42,215 bases of DNA, taken from a virus. This document shows, in pieces, positions 14,894 to 22,482 of this stretch (its first letter is position 1; every line of letters begins with the position of its first letter). The notes below the pieces were generated by a model that saw nothing but the letters and a program-made list of their open reading frames with translations, had not been told where the DNA came from and made no database searches. Location: positions 1-42,215 of the IMG/VR virus record IMGVR_UViG_3300046321_000023; one strand, 5' to 3'. The position numbers and the translations under genes were made by a program.

Positions 14894-15178
14894 TTAATTA
14901 AATTGTGTCAAAATTGACTGGATAGTTTTAGAGACTATAAACTCATACTCTTCTTTAGATTTAATCTCAACTTTGCCACTTATTCTTGCAATAGCTAAGT
15001 TATCTCCATCAAGATAAAACTCCCCTTGTGGATTTTTATAATACTTCTCAATGTACCCTTGCTCCTCGTCTGCTACTGTCACAAAGGTTTGCAAAAAGCC
15101 ATCAAGAAACACCTCTACTCTGGTAAAGTGCAAGTCAGCTAATTGCCTCTCTGTTAGGTTATTGATGTCTAACCGCAT
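14894..15178 (-). CDS. Hypothetical protein (94 aa)
   Basis: An acidic 94-residue alpha/beta protein (FTRVEVFLDGFLQTFVTVAD; LAIARISGKVEIKSKEEYEF). The ATG is six bases after AGGA and two bases after the upstream stop, so it is translationally linked to the 75-aa protein gene. No family is recognised. Confidence 0.7.
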   Translation of the reverse strand: MRLDINNLTERQLADLHFTRVEVFLDGFLQTFVTVADEEQGYIEKYYKNPQGEFYLDGDNLAIARISGKVEIKSKEEYEFIVSKTIQSILTQFN

Positions 15179-15180
15179 TG

Positions 15181-15408
15181 TTAATCCTGCGTCAAAACAA
15201 CTTGAGAGCCTGAGGGGAGTCGTTGCCAGTCTAAACCACTGGTGCAGTTAACAAAGCAATCACAAAAGTCACCGAGGGTTTGATAGGTACTATCCTTTAC
15301 TACCATCCCTGTACAGGTGTCTGTGAAAAGAACAACAGCACCACAGGGGATTGCCTTGTATAAGGCAGGGAATGTGTGGGTTGGTTCATACTTTAGTTCT
15401 GATTTCAT
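15181..15408 (-). CDS. Hypothetical protein (75 aa)
   Basis: A beta-rich 75-residue protein with several cysteines (AIPCGAVVLFTDTCTGMVV; DFCDCFVNCTSGLDW). AAGGAG precedes the ATG, and an extended -10 promoter lies 28 bases upstream. It is similar in size and style to small T7-like early proteins; function unknown. Confidence 0.7.
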   Translation of the reverse strand: MKSELKYEPTHTFPALYKAIPCGAVVLFTDTCTGMVVKDSTYQTLGDFCDCFVNCTSGLDWQRLPSGSQVVLTQD

Positions 15409-15435
15409 GTTTACTCCTTTTTGTTTATATTCCGT

Positions 15436-15444
15436 ATTATAACA
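15436..15444 (-). promoter_or_regulatory. Putative extended -10 promoter
   Basis: TGTTATAAT on the minus strand: an exact TATAAT with TG one base upstream. No good -35 is seen at 16-18 bases, which is tolerated by extended -10 promoters. It lies in the gap between the DNA polymerase stop and the 75-aa gene and would boost the SSB region. Confidence 0.5.
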
Positions 15445-15487
15445 TAAGTTAGTTCGTTATTGGTTGTTTATTTGCAACATGTGGGTA

Positions 15488-17611
15488 TTAATGCACATTT
15501 TGCCAAGTACCTTCAAAAGCCATTTTACCCTCTGCTGCTAATGGTAATGCTAATTTTAGGACTTCACCTGCCTTAACAATACCTTTTACACTTAACTCTC
15601 TAATCCTGTCTTGTACACCGTCTTCAACCTCCCAAGAATATTCATCATGGAAGAAGGATACCCTTTTAACTTTCTTATTTTCATACAGATAATAAGGTCT
15701 ACCCAACTCATCGAGGTATAAATCCCCTAGCCAATTATCCATCAAGCAAGCTGCATAAGACATCGAGATTGCACCACAGCCTTGCCCTAAACAAGAAAGT
15801 AAAACATTCTTACCTCGTACAGATACAATTCTACCATCAATTGCAGGAATGTATTTCTTATTCCCTGTAGTGTCGTAATAACCCTCTACCGCTTTCTTTA
15901 GTAATCCAAGACCTTTATTCTTCTCCCAGTAGTTATTAAAAGCAGCTTGTCCATCAGACTTAGATAATCCAAGACTTGAAGCCAGCTTAGGTGCGCCACC
16001 ACCGAAAGCTAACAGGTATGCACCAGTCTTGGCTTTATTTCGCCAAGGTTTGAACTCAGGGTTCTCTTTATTCTCTTGGTTATCAATATCGAACTTCTTC
16101 AACAAGTGAGGGAAGAAAGCAAAAGCATTGAACGAGTGCGGGTCGCCTTCTAACTGAACTCTTGCAAACTCTCCGTTATCGTACTTGTATGTGTACCCTG
16201 CTAGGGTTCTATTTTCTAAGGCAGAAGCGTCTGTTCCAATGTACCAGTTACCCTCATCTACGCAGAATAATTCTCGCATCTCGTGACCAAGCAGAACATC
16301 ATCAGCCGCCTTTGGTACATTGACAACTAACTTGTGCTTAACCCTTGATGTAGGTGCATAACCTGAAATCTCAGCACTAAGTCTACCATCAAACTCCAGT
16401 CTCCAATTGTTCAACCAACCAGTGATAACACCTAAGCGGTTTCGATAGCTCAGGAATTTAACAACCTTCTTAGGTACATCGCCGTCAAGTTTTAAAAGAT
16501 TAGGGCAAAGTTTACCTGCGTGATTAATCTTAGGGGTAGTCTTGATGAACTTATTATTAGCATCCCGAACAGGTTTACCATCCGCACCCTTCTTCACATT
16601 CCAGTAATCATCGCTAGGTGTCCACCCACTATCTATGAAGTATTGTTTTAATTCCACATTATCATCAATCTCCATAGGGAGTTTAACTGGCAGTATAACA
16701 TTGCTTTCAACTTGGACTTCAAAGCCATACGCCTTAATGGTTCGTCCTTCGATTGTAGCGTTATGCTTCTCTAGGAACTTAATCATACTAGCAGACATCT
16801 CACCTGACATTGTGAAGGGCTTAGCTGGCTGCTTATAGTAAGCCATCTCAACAGTCTTTAGTGGACGTGGTGGCAGTAAAGGGTCAACATAGTCCTTGAG
16901 AAGTTTCATCTCTGCTTCAATATGCCCAACCAATTTCAGTGCCTTCTCTTTATCGAATTTCACACCTGTATATGCTTGTGCGGTATACAGGAAATAGTCC
17001 TTCTGGTTCTGTCGAAAGCTAGGGTGTAGCCAAGACTCTCCGTACATTTCTTGTGCCTGTTTCCAAAGGGTGTTAACAACCCTGATAGTGGCATCAACGT
17101 CTCTGTCACAATACGATTCAATAAGTGGGTGATAAAAGGAGAACTCAAAGCCTTTTGACTCGTCACCCTTCATCGCACCAGCTTTGATTAAACTGCTACG
17201 GTAGTCAATTTTACCATTGTCACCTTCAGACCCTGATAGAGCAGATAGAGAGTGCATAGGTGCGTTTGGATTTAAATACTGGCTGAGTACATAGCCATCG
17301 ATAAATTGAACGTGCTTACCACCTAACCAATCCTTTGATTGCTTACCAACACAAGGTTGGATTCCGAAGAATTTCCAAAGCATCCAAGTATCATAACCCA
17401 AGCCGTTGAATGAGACAACGTGAGCACCATCTTCAAATGAGTTAACCCACTCAGTAATCTGATTGTAGTTCTCTTCCTTTGAATTACGAAAAGGTAGTAT
17501 TTTCATTTGGCGAGTACCGTCTAGGGATTTGAAACGAATGTACCAAATCTTAGTTGACTGCAGATATAGATTATTTGCCTCAATATCGAATGACCAACCT
17601 TTTAGCTCCAT
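15488..17611 (-). CDS. T7-like family A DNA polymerase with 3'-5' exonuclease
   Basis: The replicative polymerase, 707 aa (T7 gp5 is 704). The exonuclease domain has exo I FDIEAN (D9, E11), exo II FNGLGYD (N69, D74) and exo III YCDRDVDAT (D171). The polymerase domain has motif A GTDASALENR (D461), motif B RNKAKTGAY (R524, K528, Y532) and motif C FFHDEYSW (H655, D656, E657). Tyr532 aligns with T7 Tyr526, the position that permits dideoxynucleotides. It lacks a 5'-3' nuclease domain, supplied separately by the gene at 11669. An HNH gene lies directly upstream, and a -10 element overlaps that HNH stop. Confidence 0.95.
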   Translation of the reverse strand: MELKGWSFDIEANNLYLQSTKIWYIRFKSLDGTRQMKILPFRNSKEENYNQITEWVNSFEDGAHVVSFNGLGYDTWMLWKFFGIQPCVGKQSKDWLGGKHVQFIDGYVLSQYLNPNAPMHSLSALSGSEGDNGKIDYRSSLIKAGAMKGDESKGFEFSFYHPLIESYCDRDVDATIRVVNTLWKQAQEMYGESWLHPSFRQNQKDYFLYTAQAYTGVKFDKEKALKLVGHIEAEMKLLKDYVDPLLPPRPLKTVEMAYYKQPAKPFTMSGEMSASMIKFLEKHNATIEGRTIKAYGFEVQVESNVILPVKLPMEIDDNVELKQYFIDSGWTPSDDYWNVKKGADGKPVRDANNKFIKTTPKINHAGKLCPNLLKLDGDVPKKVVKFLSYRNRLGVITGWLNNWRLEFDGRLSAEISGYAPTSRVKHKLVVNVPKAADDVLLGHEMRELFCVDEGNWYIGTDASALENRTLAGYTYKYDNGEFARVQLEGDPHSFNAFAFFPHLLKKFDIDNQENKENPEFKPWRNKAKTGAYLLAFGGGAPKLASSLGLSKSDGQAAFNNYWEKNKGLGLLKKAVEGYYDTTGNKKYIPAIDGRIVSVRGKNVLLSCLGQGCGAISMSYAACLMDNWLGDLYLDELGRPYYLYENKKVKRVSFFHDEYSWEVEDGVQDRIRELSVKGIVKAGEVLKLALPLAAEGKMAFEGTWQNVH

Positions 17612-17642
17612 GTAGCTCCTTTAATTTTATTACTGTTCAATG

Positions 17643-17651
17643 ATTATAACA
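17643..17651 (-). promoter_or_regulatory. Putative extended -10 promoter overlapping the HNH stop codon
   Basis: TGTTATAAT on the minus strand. The TAA stop of the HNH gene lies inside the TATAAT. A weak -35, ACGTCA, is at 17 bases. It would drive the DNA polymerase gene about 30 bases downstream. Confidence 0.5.
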
Positions 17652-18279
17652 TACCTGTAATCCCATGACGTGTTGTGTACCCTGCCCCCTGAACATTTAA
17701 CTCCTTGATTCTTTCTAATCTGTAGTCACACGCCATCTTCATAGCGGGTAGGAGTCCATATTTATCGATAGAGAATGACTTTGTTTTTTGAGTGCCGTCT
17801 AATTCCATCCAAGATGCTTTCCAGTAGTATCGTACTTGCCGTGTACCATTTTGCCATATTTTTGTATCAAAATACACGCCGACCTTACCTGATGTGTTAT
17901 TCGAGTAGATTTTAGTATTTCGATTATTTTCAGCATCAGATACTATTCTCAGATTATCTGTGTGATTATCAGTCTTATCTCCGTTGATGTGGTCAATAAT
18001 ACAGTCCACAGGGATGTCAACTTTGTACTTAAGAATCCATATAATTCTGTGAACCTGAAAAATTCCATATTTATAAGAGTTATATACATAATACCCACTC
18101 TTAGCTATTGAACCTGCAATATCACCAGTCCTTGCTTTTACCAGTGTTTTACCGTTACCATAGCAGATGTCTCTGGCATGTAGTAGCCCACTTGGACTAT
18201 TTTCATCGTAATACACTAACTCTGACCAAGGGACATGGGACATCTCTTTCGCGCCCTTGGCTCTTATTGTTGCAGCCAT
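17644..18279 (-). CDS. Freestanding HNH homing endonuclease
   Basis: A 211-residue HNH_3 endonuclease of the 'SPSGL' subgroup (SELVYYDENSPSGLLHARD). The HNH core is QVHRIIWILKY...IIDHINGDKTDNHTDNLR, followed by an AP2-like DNA-binding part (SGKVGVYFD; YYWKASWMELDG) and the C-terminal tail YTTRHG shared with two other HNH genes here. It is inserted between the primase-helicase and polymerase genes. The ATG at 18279 lacks a strong ribosome site; an internal ATG 12 codons later (MSHVPWSEL) matches the family N-terminus better and may be the true start. Confidence 0.88.
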   Translation of the reverse strand: MAATIRAKGAKEMSHVPWSELVYYDENSPSGLLHARDICYGNGKTLVKARTGDIAGSIAKSGYYVYNSYKYGIFQVHRIIWILKYKVDIPVDCIIDHINGDKTDNHTDNLRIVSDAENNRNTKIYSNNTSGKVGVYFDTKIWQNGTRQVRYYWKASWMELDGTQKTKSFSIDKYGLLPAMKMACDYRLERIKELNVQGAGYTTRHGITGML

Positions 18280-18281
18280 CT

Positions 18282-20054
18282 TCAGAAGCCAACCATGCCG
18301 TTAACCTCTTTCCACTCCTCTAAGTCAAACATTTGGTGCGTCTTGGAACAATAATACAAGTTGCCAGCTTCACCTGTAACGCTTCCGCGCCTGTTTTTAC
18401 TCAAGACAACATTGGTTGTATTCCTAATAATGGGGTCTGTGTTGTACTTATCCCTTGATAGCATAGCTACCCAAGATGCTGACTTGGTTAATGCCCCTGA
18501 ACCATAGATTGCCTCCTCTGGTACAAATGCACCAGAACTAGCAGCGTCTTTATTGCTTGATGATTTACGGATATGAGCTAGAAGTAAAAAACTAACTTCA
18601 TAGTTTTTCATCGTAGCCTTCAAGAACTTCATAAACCCTGCGGCTGCTTCATGTGGTAGGTTTTCAAACAAATCAGATACTGGGTCAAGGATGATGATTT
18701 GACAACCTGCTACTTTAATCATTTCCAGTATTTTTTCCTCCATGACCTCTAGTGAAAAGTCCCTCTCATCAAGTACCATGAAACGATTTGTACCGTCATC
18801 ATTTAAGAATAAATTATCTGCTTTCTTTTTAATATCCTCTGTTTTGAGATAATTAACACGGTCAACTGGGTCGTCAATAGACGCAATTCTGTTATTAATG
18901 TGGCGTGATAACAAACTCTGAGCGTACTGCCCTGCGTCTAACTCTAAACTCACAATACCTGTTTTATATGCAGTGTTGAATAAGAGGTGGTAGATAATTT
19001 CATTAGCAATCGTTGTTTTGGCTGCACCTGTTCCAGCAGCAATCACTCCACAAGTTTGCAGTTCAAATGAGCCAAGCATCTTCTCTAGTTTACTCATAAA
19101 CGGAGGTAATGGAATACGGTCACGCCCTGCTTGCTCAAGTAATTTATCATATAATTCTGAGCTACCGACAACACCAGCTAGACTCCAAGGTTGCGCTGCG
19201 AAATAGTTATTCAAGAACTCTTTCTCTTTCCCTTGTTCTAAGTATTCAGCGATATCTTTCAAGTTCCCCTTGAACACAAAAGCTTTACCACGAGGAAGAG
19301 CCTTAGCTACATCATCGACGGCAGCTTGACCAGCTTTATCAGAGTCCATAGCAATAATAACCTTAGTGAAACCCTCGAAGAAAGAGTAATTTGCTGCAAT
19401 TTGCTTATGTGCAGTATTTGCACCTGTGGATACCCCTACAACTACAGGTTCACCAAAGTCTGTTGAACGCCTATCATTGTACTCTTTAAGCATCTGAAAC
19501 CCCGCCATCGCACACTGCTCACCCTCTGTGATAAGGCAGTACTTTGCAGATTTATTTTTATAACGAAACTGCCCAAAAAGTTCGACAGTTGCTGTAGTAT
19601 CCCCAATACCTGAGAATGACTTAGGTAGTAGTCGTTTCTTGTAGCCTACAAGTTTACCATCACGAGTCGCAGGATAAAAAATGGACTCTAACTCACCTGT
19701 AGCTTCGTCATAAGCTCCGCGAGTTGCATAGAACTTTGCAGTATCCTGCGTGATTTTTCTCCAGCCTTGGAGGTCTGTTGTTGTAGTTGTTTTAATCTCC
19801 TCTTTAGCCTCTTCTGTGATAGGGTCTTTAATCTTAACTTGTACTGGTTCTATCATCGGTTTTTCCTTTTCTTTATTATGTACACTGTTATGTTTGCGTT
19901 TACTTACCTTGTTGCGCTGATTAGCCTCAATGAACTCTTCACTAGGCTTAGTAAATAAGCATGAAAAGCAATGCCCTGAGTCGTCCACATAGACTGCATA
20001 AGCGTCTGATGAATTGCACTTAGGGCAACTTGTGTGATGTTTAAATGCTGCCAA
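18282..20054 (-). CDS. T7-like primase-helicase
   Basis: A bifunctional primase-helicase related to T7 gp4, 590 aa. The primase zinc finger is C10/C13 with C29/C32 (SCPKC, HCFSC). The TOPRIM core is LITEGEQ (E177) and AMDSDKAG (D237, D239). The RecA-like helicase has a Walker A reading GTGAAKTT (K346), with Ala where Gly usually precedes the Lys, Walker B-like IIILDPVSDLF, and SLLLAHIRKSS-like downstream motifs. It makes primers and unwinds DNA for the T7-like polymerase. The start is TTG at 20054, preceded by GAAGGAAGG. Low-complexity KEKEK/TTTTT linkers join the zinc finger to TOPRIM. Confidence 0.93.
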   Translation of the reverse strand: MAAFKHHTSCPKCNSSDAYAVYVDDSGHCFSCLFTKPSEEFIEANQRNKVSKRKHNSVHNKEKEKPMIEPVQVKIKDPITEEAKEEIKTTTTTDLQGWRKITQDTAKFYATRGAYDEATGELESIFYPATRDGKLVGYKKRLLPKSFSGIGDTTATVELFGQFRYKNKSAKYCLITEGEQCAMAGFQMLKEYNDRRSTDFGEPVVVGVSTGANTAHKQIAANYSFFEGFTKVIIAMDSDKAGQAAVDDVAKALPRGKAFVFKGNLKDIAEYLEQGKEKEFLNNYFAAQPWSLAGVVGSSELYDKLLEQAGRDRIPLPPFMSKLEKMLGSFELQTCGVIAAGTGAAKTTIANEIIYHLLFNTAYKTGIVSLELDAGQYAQSLLSRHINNRIASIDDPVDRVNYLKTEDIKKKADNLFLNDDGTNRFMVLDERDFSLEVMEEKILEMIKVAGCQIIILDPVSDLFENLPHEAAAGFMKFLKATMKNYEVSFLLLAHIRKSSSNKDAASSGAFVPEEAIYGSGALTKSASWVAMLSRDKYNTDPIIRNTTNVVLSKNRRGSVTGEAGNLYYCSKTHQMFDLEEWKEVNGMVGF

Positions 20055-20068
20055 TTAAGTACCTTCCT

Positions 20069-20464
20069 TCAAGGTTTATAATTTTGCACAGCATCAATCC
20101 CAGCTTGAGCGATTTCATACCCAGAAGCTGATGTCCACCACGTAGGCATATTTCCACCAGCAGCTTGCATCTGTTTCTGAAAGTCCTCCATAATAGCTTG
20201 CTGCTTCTTTGTCCACTTAACATGTTCGGGCTTGTACTTGCACTTCTCTCGAATAGCTTCTTCCATTGCGTGCTGTGCAATCTTCGCAGCAGCTACAAAG
20301 CCAGCGGTATCAGGCTTCACATCGTAAGTGTAAGACCGCCCACCTTCTGTGTAAGCATATGTCAAGACGAACGAACCTACAGGTATCATTGGTGCGTAAT
20401 CGTCAAATGTTTGACGTGCGGGAACGTATTTACGCCCTACTTTTCTGTATAAAATTTCTGTCAT
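20069..20464 (-). CDS. Hypothetical conserved phage protein (131 aa)
   Basis: The start is set at ATG 20464 (MTEILYRKVGRKYVPARQ) because AAAGGAG lies nine bases upstream; an in-frame upstream extension lacks a ribosome site. The opening 'ILYRKVGRKYVP' recalls a family of small proteins found next to replication genes in T7-like and siphophage genomes, with unknown function. The C-terminal half is helical (KWTKKQQAIMEDFQKQMQAA). It lies 14 bases upstream of the primase-helicase. Confidence 0.75.
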   Translation of the reverse strand: MTEILYRKVGRKYVPARQTFDDYAPMIPVGSFVLTYAYTEGGRSYTYDVKPDTAGFVAAAKIAQHAMEEAIREKCKYKPEHVKWTKKQQAIMEDFQKQMQAAGGNMPTWWTSASGYEIAQAGIDAVQNYKP

Positions 20465-20474
20465 ATTTTCTCCT

Positions 20475-20738
20475 TTAAGCAAACGAATAGTCGTATTGTA
20501 CCACACTCTTAACTTCAGTCTTAAACCGCCACAAGATTAATCTGTGTGTGATTATACCATCTTTTTCGTTGTGGTCATAGAGATAGTTTATGTCTTTAAA
20601 ATAATAATCCGAACCTACTGCATTACTGTAAGGCGTATCACCTGTTGTAGTATAAGCTGCAAAGCCAATTGATACATCACAACCGAGAATGTTGAACTTC
20701 TTAATACGTTCTTTTGTGAGGGGGATAATTCTTATCAT
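20475..20738 (-). CDS. Hypothetical protein (87 aa)
   Basis: An 87-residue protein beginning MIRIIPLTKERIKKF, with a beta-rich middle and an aromatic C-terminus (RLILWRFKTEVKSVVQYDYS). The ATG is preceded by AAAGGG. It is a single gene spaced tightly between a zinc-ribbon gene and the conserved 131-aa gene. No family is recognised. Confidence 0.7.
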   Translation of the reverse strand: MIRIIPLTKERIKKFNILGCDVSIGFAAYTTTGDTPYSNAVGSDYYFKDINYLYDHNEKDGIITHRLILWRFKTEVKSVVQYDYSFA

Positions 20739-20739
20739 G

Positions 20740-20922
20740 TTACCCTTTCACTCTAACTTCGTAAGTACATGCAGGACACTTAATAAAATCGTAAACCTGT
20801 TTTCCATCAAAGTAGTCCCGATACACATCGTTAGGTGTGTATTCTAAAGTTGAACCGCAATTCTTACAGATGATTTCCTTGGTTACACTTTTGTCTGGCT
20901 CGGTTTTGATTACTTTAACCAT
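20740..20922 (-). CDS. Small zinc-ribbon protein (60 aa)
   Basis: The start is placed at ATG 20922 (MVKVIKTEPDKSV), seven bases after AAGGAG. Two Cys pairs, CKNC near residue 20 and CPAC near residue 51, form a classic zinc ribbon. Such small ribbons in phages may bind nucleic acid or host proteins; the target is unknown. It overlaps the upstream gene by eight bases. Confidence 0.72.
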   Translation of the reverse strand: MVKVIKTEPDKSVTKEIICKNCGSTLEYTPNDVYRDYFDGKQVYDFIKCPACTYEVRVKG

Positions 20923-21127
20923 TCTGTTTCTCCTTGATTCTTTTATACAACTCATCAAAACATCTAATTAACTTAACACTAATGTTACCATCACAAGCCA
21001 TCGAAGCGCTACAACCATTCAATCTTGTTGCTGACCAACAACTAAGGGTATCTGAAATAATGAAAGTCATTAAGTCCTCTGCTGTTTTAATTTCATCATT
21101 TGTCAAGTATCTGTACTCTTCTTTCAT
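20915..21127 (-). CDS. Hypothetical protein (70 aa)
   Basis: The start is chosen at ATG 21127 (MKEEYRYLTNDEIK), with GAGGAG just upstream. A longer frame reaching 21214 would overlap the 45-codon gene upstream and lacks a ribosome site. Predicted helical, with three cysteines (CWSATRLNGCSASMACDGN) in the middle. Function unknown. Confidence 0.65.
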   Translation of the reverse strand: MKEEYRYLTNDEIKTAEDLMTFIISDTLSCWSATRLNGCSASMACDGNISVKLIRCFDELYKRIKEKQNG

Positions 21128-21135
21128 ATTTCTCC

Positions 21136-21273
21136 TCATTGACTGCAAATTTGCAGCATAATATTCAACGCTTGGATAAACTGCATTTGCTCTATTGGTT
21201 GCAACTTCTCCCATGAGCGGCTACCGCCTAGTTGTTTTGTAATTGCTGCGTAGAACTTTTCCGTATCAGACAT
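21136..21273 (-). CDS. Hypothetical very small protein (45 aa)
   Basis: A 45-codon frame found by reading the gap: ATG at 21273 preceded by AAAGGAG, ending in TGA at 21136, eight bases before the next start. The product begins MSDTEKFYAAITKQLGGSRS and is mostly helical. It overlaps the upstream stop by eight bases, in keeping with the packing of this early operon. No family is recognised. Confidence 0.7.
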   Translation of the reverse strand: MSDTEKFYAAITKQLGGSRSWEKLQPIEQMQFIQALNIMLQICSQ

Positions 21274-21448
21274 TGTTAAACTCCTTTTTAATTTGTTGTA
21301 GGGCTTCTATTAGCTCATCAATTTGACTTAGTGGGACGTATGCTGGATTATAAGAGCTTGCATCTGCAATTTTAACATCCTTATCAAATAAATCCACTTC
21401 TATATAAGTTGTGAAGCCATTTTTACCCTTGATAACGTATTCTTTCAT
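21266..21448 (-). CDS. Hypothetical protein (60 aa)
   Basis: A 60-residue protein with a beta-hairpin-like N-terminus (MKEYVIKGKNGFTTYIEVDL) and a C-terminal amphipathic helix (IDELIEALQQIKKEF). No convincing ribosome site other than GAGGT precedes the ATG, and the gap to the upstream gene is seven bases, so translation may be coupled. Function unknown. Confidence 0.65.
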   Translation of the reverse strand: MKEYVIKGKNGFTTYIEVDLFDKDVKIADASSYNPAYVPLSQIDELIEALQQIKKEFNNV

Positions 21449-21455
21449 TGTAACC

Positions 21456-21839
21456 TCAATTCAAACGAACATCAAGGTCAATACTATACGTTGTACTTGA
21501 TTCACCAATTACTTGAGCATGAACTAAGTCCACTCCTTGTACAACCATACCTGTGTCAGTTTCATAGGCTTCCACGAGTTTGTAAATCTCTTTCTGAAGG
21601 GCTTGCGTTTTAGCTCGGATTTCTTTGATGGTATCAAATTTCACAACTGGTTGCTCTTTTTCAAGTTTAACCCAGATTACTTCATTACCATCTGCTCTGG
21701 TGGTACAGTTATACTCATCCACAAAAGCAGCACAAGCTGTTCCGCACCACGCACAACCCCTGCAAAGCCCATCTGACTCTGTAGCTTGATATGTTTCACC
21801 TTGGAATTGCACCACTTCTAATTTATCACCTACAGCCAT
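21456..21839 (-). CDS. Hypothetical Cys-rich protein (127 aa)
   Basis: First gene of the replication operon, directly after the promoter at 21866-21893, with AAAGGAG before the ATG. The N-terminus has a Cys cluster (CRGCAWCGTAC, then C45) likely to bind zinc or form disulfides. The middle is helical (IKEIRAKTQALQKEIYKLVE), and the end is beta-rich. No family is recognised. Confidence 0.7.
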   Translation of the reverse strand: MAVGDKLEVVQFQGETYQATESDGLCRGCAWCGTACAAFVDEYNCTTRADGNEVIWVKLEKEQPVVKFDTIKEIRAKTQALQKEIYKLVEAYETDTGMVVQGVDLVHAQVIGESSTTYSIDLDVRLN

Positions 21840-21865
21840 ATAAACTCCTTTTGTTTTGATGAACT

Positions 21866-21893
21866 ATTGTAGCACAGTTTTATAAGATTGCAA
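21866..21893 (-). promoter_or_regulatory. Promoter of the replication operon
   Basis: On the minus strand TTGCAA (21893-21888) and TACAAT (21871-21866) are 16 bases apart, with TG one base upstream of the -10 (TGCTACAAT). It lies between the lysis terminator and the first early gene and should drive the operon down to 8639. Confidence 0.68.
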
Positions 21894-21925
21894 TACCTCT
21901 GCGTTGTTAAAATGCTACAGACGAA

Positions 21926-21957
21926 GAAAAACCCCAGAGGTTTTCACCAATGGGGTT
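21926..21957 (-). terminator. Rho-independent terminator after the lysis cassette
   Basis: On the minus strand ACCCCA and TGGGGT pair, with inner GG/CC pairs, followed by TTTTTC. It starts four bases past the Rz stop and separates late from early transcription. Confidence 0.85.
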
Positions 21958-21960
21958 TGT

Positions 21961-22482
21961 TTATTTCTTTTCAGTAAATAACTCTATGGACTTCTTAGCT
22001 GCATCATAGTCGTTGTAGCATTGTAGTAAGCCTAGTCTTATTTCTTCTGCGTCTCTGGAGAAGTCGATAAGATTTTTTGCATCCTCTCGATAAAGCTGGC
22101 TTGGGTAAGCTCCTGCGGGACTCGCTTCTGTTCTGGTAACTGCACCGTCACTGCTTGTGCTGACTGGACGTGTGGGACGGTCTGACAGGCTTGCAAGCAA
22201 ACCGCTAACAGTATTGTTAAGACTGTTGATTTTTTCATTATACTCTCTTTGACGATTATTAAAGTCTTTTTCAAGTTCTTTTTCTGCTGCTCGTTTTTTA
22301 ACAAACAGGACTTCTTTCTCTGCAAGAACCTCGTCCTTGTGTCTTAGTTCTACAGTCTGTACTGCTTGCGTAACAGCTTGGTGGACTTTGTATTTGTAGC
22401 TACCGTACAAGCCTCCTAAAAGGGCTAGAACAAGTGTAAACTTGATTAGACTACCGTACATACTGTCTAGCGGATTTAACAT
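21961..22482 (-). CDS. Rz: Rz-like inner-membrane spanin
   Basis: A 173-residue i-spanin. One N-terminal membrane anchor (LIKFTLVLALLGGLYGSYKY at about 12-31) precedes a long periplasmic coiled coil (ELRHKDEVLAEKEVLFVKKR onward). With Rz1 it would fuse inner and outer membranes in the final lysis step, which implies a Gram-negative host. GGAGGGG precedes the ATG, which overlaps the 3' end of the lysozyme gene. The o-spanin is embedded in another frame of the same DNA. Confidence 0.85.
   Translation of the reverse strand: MLNPLDSMYGSLIKFTLVLALLGGLYGSYKYKVHQAVTQAVQTVELRHKDEVLAEKEVLFVKKRAAEKELEKDFNNRQREYNEKINSLNNTVSGLLASLSDRPTRPVSTSSDGAVTRTEASPAGAYPSQLYREDAKNLIDFSRDAEEIRLGLLQCYNDYDAAKKSIELFTEKK
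22038..22238 (-). CDS. Rz1: Rz1-like outer-membrane spanin, embedded in Rz
   Basis: A 66-residue lipoprotein encoded wholly inside Rz in a different frame, as in lambda. The start at ATG 22238 follows AGAGAG. The signal peptide MKKSTVLTILLAVCLQAC carries a lipobox with the lipidated Cys at residue 18, followed by a Pro- and Gln-rich mature part (QLPEQKRVPQEL). The mature lipoprotein would sit in the outer membrane and bind Rz through its C-terminus. Confidence 0.85.
   Translation of the reverse strand: MKKSTVLTILLAVCLQACQTVPHVQSAQAVTVQLPEQKRVPQELTQASFIERMQKILSTSPETQKK

Noticed and set aside
20041-20280. Minus-strand frame overlapping the 131-aa gene in another frame
   Set aside because: No ribosome site; composition (poly-Ser/Arg/Leu) looks like a frame shadow of the conserved gene.
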